Assembly: GCA_947259995.1 (NCBI GenBank)
Contig: CAMYOK010000004.1
Coordinates: forward strand, 1 to 59,018
Direction of reading: 5' to 3'
Source: an uncultured Pseudomonadales bacterium
Lineage (GTDB): Bacteria; Pseudomonadota; Gammaproteobacteria; Pseudomonadales; Pseudohongiellaceae
DNA: 59,018 nt
In this document: piece after piece, positions 53,920 through 59,018 of the stretch
How the letters are laid out: every line of letters starts with the position of its first letter
Position numbering within the stretch: the stretch's first letter is position 1
Notes under the pieces: model-generated
The model's input: only the letters and a program-made list of their open reading frames with translations
The model's database searches: none
What the model was told of the DNA's origin: nothing
Program-made: the position numbers and the translations under genes

Positions 53920-54238
53920 ATGTGTGCTTTAAAATCCTAGACCTTCCAAACCAAAAACTCTTTACTTTGACGGGTTTTGCGTACATTCTAAACCCGCTAC
54001 CATGGCGGGTCATCAGTTTAGCAATTGACTCAGAGCATGTTAGTGGCTTCGAAAGCGCTTCATTTACACTTTTTCCGACTTGCGGTTACTGGATCGCGCT
54101 AACGATGTTAGGAGGAAAAAATAAAATTGGTGTGCTTCTTTGCTAATTCTCATGAATGCAAAACACATGGAGTTTTCAATTAGTAGGTAAGGGTGCGCTT
54201 CGTTTAATAATTCATATCAATAATAAGGGTTCTAAAAA
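53920..54238. other. Left non-coding end of the insert
   Basis: A 319-bp stretch before the protease gene. It includes a GC stem (ACCCGC/GCGGGT around TACCATG, near 53992-54012) and a TTGACT candidate -35 near 54025. An AAGGG sequence precedes the protease start. No gene recognised. Confidence 0.45.
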
Positions 54239-56350
54239 ATGTGCATAAAAGAACGACTAATCTACTGTTTTTTCTCGCTGTTTGTTGCTAGCTCATCTTC
54301 TAACATGCTGTACGCTGCGCAATATAATATAGAAGAGTATGAGCGCCTTACAGAAAGTGCAATAGAGGATGGATATGCAAGGGTCATGGTAACGGTTGCA
54401 AGCTTCAGCTTAAATGATATTGGAAACAAATCAGAGGAAGTAAGAGCGATTACCGAAACCCTCTCTCAATCGATATTGAGTGATCTAGGAGATAACGCAC
54501 TATCTGGTGGGTACTCAAACAACGGTATTGGCCAGCTAGTAGTGAGCGTTAACGAAGCCGGACTTCGTATTTTATTAGATAATCCAAACGTACTTGCTTT
54601 TTCTAAAGATGAGACTCACGGGCTGAGAATAAAAGCTGCATCACAAGACGGAAGCATTAGTGCGATTGAATCTCGACTACGTATAGTTGAAGAATTAGAA
54701 GTAGATATTTTTCTAAACATTGACGCTGTGGATTATGATGTCGATGAAAATGGTTCAACTCTATTCTACTCATTGACGGATAAGGATGAACAGATTGAGA
54801 AAGGTTTTATAGGAATAATAAATCAAAATTACGCAGCAGGTATTAAAAACCCAGTAATGGATTCTGAAAGGCCTGTAATTAGAGCGAGAATTAATAGAAA
54901 CGCGTTCTATGGTTTGCTAGAAAATATTAACGTAAGGGCCATTCGACCTGTTGGATATGTAGACTCTAGACCTGCGCAATGGCCAATAGCCGTGTTAGAA
55001 ACTGCCGCATTACAAGGGAGCGATACAGTTTCAATTTCACTTAGAGGAGGTGACTACTTTTCACCAAAAACTGGGTATATGACGGATACCGCACTAAAAG
55101 TTCAAGAGCGCGCGAACAGGCGTATATTTGATGAGATACTAGCGAATGCTAATATCTCACCAATGGAGGCCGCGAATGAGGTAGAAGTATCGCTAGGGTC
55201 GCTCACTCTATCATTAACCCATAATGAGCTAATGCGTTTATACGAAAATCGAGATGACCGAATTCTGAGCATCAATTATAACGTACCGGTTAGACTTGCT
55301 TTGGGAACTAGCACAACACAAATGAACATGTCATCCGTATGGTCGAGCGGATATCGAGGCGCAGGTCAGAGTATAGTGATAATGGACTCTGGAGTACGAA
55401 AAACTCACTCATACTTTGAGGATGCAACCACTCCCTTCACTAAAGTTCTTAATGAAGGTTGTTATGCTACTGACATAACCCACCTTGGAGTTACCTACAG
55501 CTCTCCTTGTCCGAGCAAGAACTTTACAGGCGACAGCCCAGTCAATTTCCCCGGTGCCGGAGAGCCTTATGGCAATGCAACTACGTGCGCCACGATTATT
55601 GGTGATTGCGCACATGGTACACATGTAGCGGGAATAGCTGCCGGCAGAACACTGCCTCCTTATGCTCTAGTTCAGGGTGTTGCTCCAGAATCTAAACTTG
55701 TCTCGATACAGGTTGGTTCTTACAGTGATTCTCCTCCGGAAATGTTAATTTTTTCGATGGACATTATTGCCGCACTTAACGTGACTTATAGCGCGACAGT
55801 AGCAGGAACATCGAATCCTTTTACGTTGAACATGAGTTTGGGAGGAGGGCTATATACAGGTAACTGTGATTCATTCGACACTACTGTCACTTCAGGTGTC
55901 CATGCTCTTATTTCAAGGGGCGTTCCCGTAGTAATGGCGACAGGAAACGATAGTAGTAGAACTGGAATTTCTTGGCCGGCCTGCATCTCACAAGGTATTA
56001 AGGTATCTGGAGTGGAGAACGACTTGTCTGGAACAAGCATATACACAAGCGGAAACTATAGTAACCCAGCTAATTATACAGGACCTTTATTTCTAGCTCC
56101 AAGTGGAGGTGGCTCGACGTTTGTATACTCTGCAAGGGACACATCCGACACTGCAACAATTGGGATGCAAGGCACATCGCAGGCAACCCCTCATGTAGCT
56201 GGCGTGTACGCTTTACTGAAAGAGGCAGTGCCAGGAATAACTGTAGCTGACGCTAGTGCCTGGATCATTTCCACCGGAAGTGTCGCGTTAACTCTTAATC
56301 TCGGATCACCTCACGGAAATATTACATTTCGTCGATTAGAAATGCCCTAG
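54239..56350 (+). CDS. Secreted S8 subtilisin-family serine protease with long N-terminal region
   Basis: The product is 703 aa. The signal peptide ends near LYAAQ. About 330 residues of prodomain-like sequence follow, with repeated alpha/beta segments resembling inhibitor I9 folds (LVVSVNEAGLRILLDNPNVLAF, ISLRGGDYF, LSLTHNELMRLYENRDD). The catalytic triad is clear: Asp383 in VIMDSGV, His459 in HGTHVAGIAAG and Ser647 in GTSQATPHVAG, with the oxyanion asparagine in MATGNDSS. Eight or more cysteines suggest disulfides. AT-rich codon use differs from the neighbours, consistent with recent gain. It is followed by a second secreted-protein gene on the same strand. Confidence 0.93.
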   Translation: MCIKERLIYCFFSLFVASSSSNMLYAAQYNIEEYERLTESAIEDGYARVMVTVASFSLNDIGNKSEEVRAITETLSQSILSDLGDNALSGGYSNNGIGQLVVSVNEAGLRILLDNPNVLAFSKDETHGLRIKAASQDGSISAIESRLRIVEELEVDIFLNIDAVDYDVDENGSTLFYSLTDKDEQIEKGFIGIINQNYAAGIKNPVMDSERPVIRARINRNAFYGLLENINVRAIRPVGYVDSRPAQWPIAVLETAALQGSDTVSISLRGGDYFSPKTGYMTDTALKVQERANRRIFDEILANANISPMEAANEVEVSLGSLTLSLTHNELMRLYENRDDRILSINYNVPVRLALGTSTTQMNMSSVWSSGYRGAGQSIVIMDSGVRKTHSYFEDATTPFTKVLNEGCYATDITHLGVTYSSPCPSKNFTGDSPVNFPGAGEPYGNATTCATIIGDCAHGTHVAGIAAGRTLPPYALVQGVAPESKLVSIQVGSYSDSPPEMLIFSMDIIAALNVTYSATVAGTSNPFTLNMSLGGGLYTGNCDSFDTTVTSGVHALISRGVPVVMATGNDSSRTGISWPACISQGIKVSGVENDLSGTSIYTSGNYSNPANYTGPLFLAPSGGGSTFVYSARDTSDTATIGMQGTSQATPHVAGVYALLKEAVPGITVADASAWIISTGSVALTLNLGSPHGNITFRRLEMP

Positions 56351-56380
56351 CTATCTTATAGGCTTATACCCCCTTGCACT

Positions 56381-56414
56381 CCAAGATCACGTATTCTCTT
56401 GCGCGTGATCTTGG
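56381..56414. other. Perfect 11-bp hairpin between the two insert genes
   Basis: CCAAGATCACG and CGTGATCTTGG pair around a 12-nt loop, 30 bp after the protease stop. There is no T-run. It could slow or stabilise the transcript, or be a recombination remnant. Confidence 0.55.
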
Positions 56415-56490
56415 TCACTCGATTCAACTCCTCGCTGAGTTAAAAAGGGTATAGCAGCACGATCTAGATAATCATAAAGGAAACTATAAA

Positions 56491-57132
56491 ATGAAGAACC
56501 TTATACAACAAACCTCACTAATAATTGTGCTTTCCAGTGGAAGCACATCTGGCTGGGCAAACATCACAGAGACCACAGAGTCGGGTGCACCCACAACATA
56601 CTGCGTTTCACAAACACTGATCCGTGGTGGATATGAGAATCTAGTTATTGATCACAATATGATAGTACCGGCAATTGATCATGCTAAAGTTGGAGATATA
56701 TTTGTAGGTGCTCGACTTAAGAGTCAGCCAGACGCTCTCTGGTTGTTAAGCGGTATTACTTGGCGCAAGATTGAAAGCAGCTCCGATTTACCTAACTCCC
56801 AATACCAACACTATGACGAACTACCGTTAGTTGCTCCTATTTCCATTTTTAATAGCCCGATGGATCTTAGAGCGAATATTGGAGATATAGAGATATGGGT
56901 TGGCTACGGACTGAGATCAGTTACTGAACCTGCAGAGGTGTCATTTAACGAAATGGCCAATTCAGCACGCTATGAACTGTTGTGGGAATCACTGCCACTG
57001 CCATATCTCCCTTTGAACGGAATTCATAGTCCTCTTGCTAATATATGCTTGGAAACCACAAAGGTAATGAAGATTATAAAAACAGCAACGCCTAATACCG
57101 GAGGAAGCACTGTATTAGATGATGCTCAGTGA
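56491..57132 (+). CDS. Secreted protein of unknown family encoded with the protease
   Basis: The product is 213 aa with an N-terminal signal-like segment (residues 4-22, cleavage near GWANI) and an AAAGGAAA RBS. The mature part has two related beta-rich stretches, KVGDIFVGARLKSQPDALWLLSG and NIGDIEIWVGYGLR, which suggest an internal duplication of a small beta domain. Two cysteines (TYCVS and NICLE) may pair. I do not recognise the family. Its place after the protease suggests a substrate, chaperone or inhibitor, but this is inference only. Confidence 0.7.
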   Translation: MKNLIQQTSLIIVLSSGSTSGWANITETTESGAPTTYCVSQTLIRGGYENLVIDHNMIVPAIDHAKVGDIFVGARLKSQPDALWLLSGITWRKIESSSDLPNSQYQHYDELPLVAPISIFNSPMDLRANIGDIEIWVGYGLRSVTEPAEVSFNEMANSARYELLWESLPLPYLPLNGIHSPLANICLETTKVMKIIKTATPNTGGSTVLDDAQ

Positions 57133-57227
57133 GCTTGTCGTATTTATTAACTAAACCGCCCCTTAGCATAGCTATCTAGCACTTCAGCCAGGTCACCACC
57201 TCCGGCAGAGAATAATCCATAAAATAT

Positions 57228-57263
57228 TATGCAGCGCTATTTCGACAGGAATAGCGCTGCATA
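57228..57263. other. Perfect 14-bp hairpin beside a tRNA-like fragment
   Basis: TATGCAGCGCTATT pairs with AATAGCGCTGCATA around TCGACAGG. It lies between the converging ends of 56491-57132 and 57427-58446. The T-run needed for a standard terminator is absent on the plus strand (only TTTT nine bases later). Confidence 0.65.
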
Positions 57264-57278
57264 ACAATGCTTTTAAGG

Positions 57279-57307
57279 TGGTCGCAACGACAGGACTTGA
57301 ACCCTCC
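57279..57307 (-). tRNA. tRNA-Pro-like 3' fragment (remnant)
   Basis: On the minus strand GGAGGGTTCAAGTCCTGTCG then TTGCGACCA reads like the T-arm, 3' acceptor strand and CCA end of a proline-type tRNA, with one mismatch in the T-stem. No 5' half or anticodon arm is found upstream, so it is not a functional tRNA. tRNA 3' ends are typical integration-site remnants. The rest of 57133-57426 has no gene, only a short plus-strand open run near 57334-57418. Confidence 0.5.
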
Positions 57308-57426
57308 CTGCCCATATCATCCTGCAGCTGCTCAAATCAAAGTTAAGAAAGAGTGCGACTTCTCTTTTGACCCGCAATTACTCGAATTATTGGACAACTC
57401 TGGGAAGTTGAAGGATTAGCAGAAAT

Positions 57427-58446
57427 CTATCGAGATAAATCGACACAGTCATTGTCTAAATCCCAATGTTCGAGACTATTTGAGACAATCTCAACCAGCT
57501 CATGGTCATCACGTATACGTGCTAAAATCATCTTTGTGATATCTATAGACTGCTGATTAAATTCATCAACTAGGTCTAGCAATTCAACAGGTAACTCCTG
57601 CCAGTAACCGCTAGCATTGGCTCCATCGCTCCTTTGACGAGTGCACTGCAAGAACATTTTGCTCGCTCTGCGACGATACAGCTCTGCCTCTCGCTTTTGG
57701 AGAAGCCTTTCCTTGAGAGGTGTCTTAATCTCACGCAACTTGGTAATAATTGGTGACTGCACTGCTCGTATTCGATCAAGCTCAGCTTTTTCCGTAGCTA
57801 TCACTCTGAGTGTCTCATCCTCCACTTGTTGGGCTAGATCCACCGTTTTTGCATCGCCGCGCGGTTTAACTTGCAATGCCTTTATGCAACGATCCTCGGT
57901 GATACCACTATCTACAAAATGCTTATCCCAAAGATCATTACCACTGGCTGGCACATCGATAGATTGCGAGCTCAACACTACATCCGGCTCGCCAAATTGC
58001 TCAGCAAAATTCCAATCATCGAGACCTCGCAACACTGGAGGAGCAGGCATTTCATCCAGATTCCCCGCCGGCGACCCCTGATCTACCCAGGCAACAATGG
58101 TGTCTATCTCATCCTGTGAAAGTCGCCAATCAGCTTGTAAATCTTGCAGACCAATATCGTGATCGTATGCATAGGGAGGCATATCCCGATTTGCCACTTT
58201 CAATTGTATAAGTGGCGCCCAAGGGTGCACCTGATCATAGCTAGTCAGAGCCATTGGGCCAATCCCACCTTGACGATGGCATACCACACAGTTTTCGTTA
58301 ATTATGCTAGCAACCTCGCCAGAATAGCTTACTGCTGCGACATCATCGGAAGCTGACAAAACGGCGGTTTGCGTGCTTGCGAGCGCTACAACTGCAATGC
58401 GAATACTCCAGCATTGGATCCTGCTCCACTTTTTCACAACACTCAT
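57427..58446 (-). CDS. Truncated secreted cytochrome c with a foreign C-terminal tail (N-terminal half of the split gene)
   Basis: The product is 339 aa from the ATG at 58446, with AAGGAG upstream and a signal peptide (to about residue 35). Residues 40-202 belong to the parent gene: ENCVVCHRQGGIGPMALTSY (heme c), RDMPPYAYD, and the stretch ending KALQVKPRGDAKTV at the break. From residue 203 the frame enters the insert and continues as a charged, probably coiled-coil tail (VEDETLRVIATEKAELDRIR) with no similarity to the expected HHANTYF continuation. The heme domain may still be made, but the copper-site half is lost. Without the insert it would read into 53915. Confidence 0.8.
   Translation of the reverse strand: MSVVKKWSRIQCWSIRIAVVALASTQTAVLSASDDVAAVSYSGEVASIINENCVVCHRQGGIGPMALTSYDQVHPWAPLIQLKVANRDMPPYAYDHDIGLQDLQADWRLSQDEIDTIVAWVDQGSPAGNLDEMPAPPVLRGLDDWNFAEQFGEPDVVLSSQSIDVPASGNDLWDKHFVDSGITEDRCIKALQVKPRGDAKTVDLAQQVEDETLRVIATEKAELDRIRAVQSPIITKLREIKTPLKERLLQKREAELYRRRASKMFLQCTRQRSDGANASGYWQELPVELLDLVDEFNQQSIDITKMILARIRDDHELVEIVSNSLEHWDLDNDCVDLSR
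57840..57847. repeat. Right copy of the 8-bp junction repeat
   Basis: CCACCGTT, identical to 53912-53919. It covers codons for Thr-Val at the end of the conserved N-terminal half. Confidence 0.7.
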
Positions 58447-59018
58447 CTTCTTCTCCTTTTTATTATAGAAAGTTAGGTCATTGTGGTTGCTTAGGATGCT
58501 GCGTAAATTAGTTCTCCATTCCTTATTGCCAAATTTCTCGTGACCTTTTAGTAGCAAATCGAGAGTATGCCTTTTATTCTAATTGCGCAAATATCAATTT
58601 ATTAGGAACGATTGGTTGTTTTATAATGAGCGTATTTTTTTATATATCTTTCACACGATCAGAAAATATAGCCACCTAGTTTTAGGCTTTCTGCTTACAA
58701 TAATTCTCAATATTTTTTCCCCAAAATTTGATCAAGCCAGAAGCACAGACACTGTCTCACCTTGATGCGAAAAGACATAATATCGTTTTGATATCACCTT
58801 GATTTGCAATTGACAAACGTTATGAAAATGAACGCTCGGTCGAATGTTGTGACAGTTTGTGTCAGAACGAAAATGTATTTGCCTTTTCTAGAACAGACTG
58901 TTTAGATCAGCCCCATAGGGATGTGTTGGTATTATATCGACGTACCGGATTCGGTAGTTAAGCAGTCGTACTCCAGTGATAATCAATAGCTACTTACTTG
59001 CATAAGGCACTACTTGAT
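58447..59018. other. AT-rich upstream region, no gene supported
   Basis: A 572-bp stretch to the window end. The only longer open frame (58583-58765) starts with TTG and lacks an RBS. A TTGACA hexamer lies near 58811, and an inverted repeat TGACA/TGTCA near 58850-58864 may be a regulator site. It presumably carries the promoter of the cytochrome gene. Confidence 0.4.

Larger units (their letters stand above)
53920..57847. mobile_element. 3.9-kb insertion splitting a cytochrome c gene
   Basis: The two halves of one reading frame lie on either side and share the 8-bp sequence CCACCGTT (plus strand) at the break. The insert is visibly richer in A and T than its surroundings. It contains an S8 protease gene, a second secreted-protein gene, a tRNA-like fragment with a hairpin, and an open frame fused to the upstream cytochrome half. 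No transposase, integrase or clear terminal inverted repeats are seen, so the mobilising machinery is absent or decayed. Confidence 0.75.

Noticed and set aside
53754..54146. 130-codon plus-strand frame spanning the left insert boundary
   Set aside because: It begins antisense to the conserved C-terminal fragment and has no RBS or recognisable product.
57133..57280. Integron attC site (CGCCCCTTAG-like motif and palindrome)
   Set aside because: The paired core sites expected of attC could not be identified and no integrase is present; only the hairpin is reported.
57334..57418. Plus-strand open run (ECDFSFDPQLLELLDNSG) as a gene remnant
   Set aside because: It may be the end of a decayed gene, but it is too short and has no recognised family.
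58583..58765. 60-codon frame with a hydrophobic stretch
   Set aside because: TTG start, no RBS and AT-rich low-complexity sequence; more likely promoter DNA.

Overview
The window looks like the chromosome of a free-living, probably marine, aerobic gammaproteobacterium. The evidence is a set of gammaproteobacterial housekeeping genes (aroA, sbcB, pyrB, pilU, mtfA, rsuA, rsmC, dinG, a DUF349 protein, ogt), many secreted or lipid-anchored hydrolases and redox proteins, and a glucosylglycerate-type compatible-solute cluster. No genus can be named from sequence alone. No CRISPR array and no complete transposase, integrase or prophage gene was seen.

Layout. 1-1.3 kb: a small secreted protein between cloverleaf-forming repeats. 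1.3-9.1 kb: a secreted cyclophilin, a mini membrane protein, dinG, a DUF349 protein, aroA and tRNA-Gly(CCC). 9.5-14.1 kb (minus strand): acyltransferase, ABC exporter, exonuclease I. 14.3-20.8 kb (plus): pyrB, then pilU-mtfA-rsuA-rsmC closely packed, a secreted VOC protein and inorganic pyrophosphatase. 20.9 kb: an XdhC-like protein. 22.0-27.0 kb: an alkylation-repair and MATE-efflux module bracketed on both sides by inverted copies of the same dispersed palindromic repeats. 27.1-31.2 kb: two PQQ beta-propeller proteins, each carrying a cytochrome c domain, in one operon. 31.5-41.5 kb: CorA, an M20 amidohydrolase, an iron-linked divergent pair around a Fur-like box, GST, a metallo-beta-lactamase-fold enzyme, an M19 dipeptidase and a penicillin-acylase-like lipoprotein. 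41.5-42.2 kb: an XRE regulator and membrane-protein pair with two clear operators over its own promoter. 42.4-46.2 kb: phosphatase, synthase and GH13 phosphorylase for a glucosylglycerate-like solute. 46.2-50.2 kb: M20 peptidase, Tat-exported flavin amine oxidase and cytochrome c4, apparently one catabolic electron-transfer operon. 50.5-53.1 kb: small secreted or metal-binding proteins of unknown function.

The most striking region is 53.2-58.4 kb. A gene for a secreted cytochrome c plus copper-monooxygenase-like protein has been cut in two. Its C-terminal part lies at 53169-53915 and its N-terminal part at 57841-58446. The two halves join exactly at an 8-bp sequence, AACGGTGG on the minus strand, that is present at both ends of a 3.9-kb, visibly AT-richer insert. 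The insert carries a large secreted subtilisin-family (S8) protease, a second secreted protein of unknown family, a tRNA-like 3' fragment next to a perfect 14-bp hairpin, and an open frame that gives the truncated cytochrome a new 137-residue tail. No transposase is visible, so how it moved is unknown.

The second unusual theme is the repeat family at 0-1.2, 22.0-22.5 and 26.6-27.0 kb. Each complete unit has long self-complementary outer arms around inner hairpins. Arm sequence differs between copies while staying complementary within a copy, as expected if the folded shape is what is maintained.
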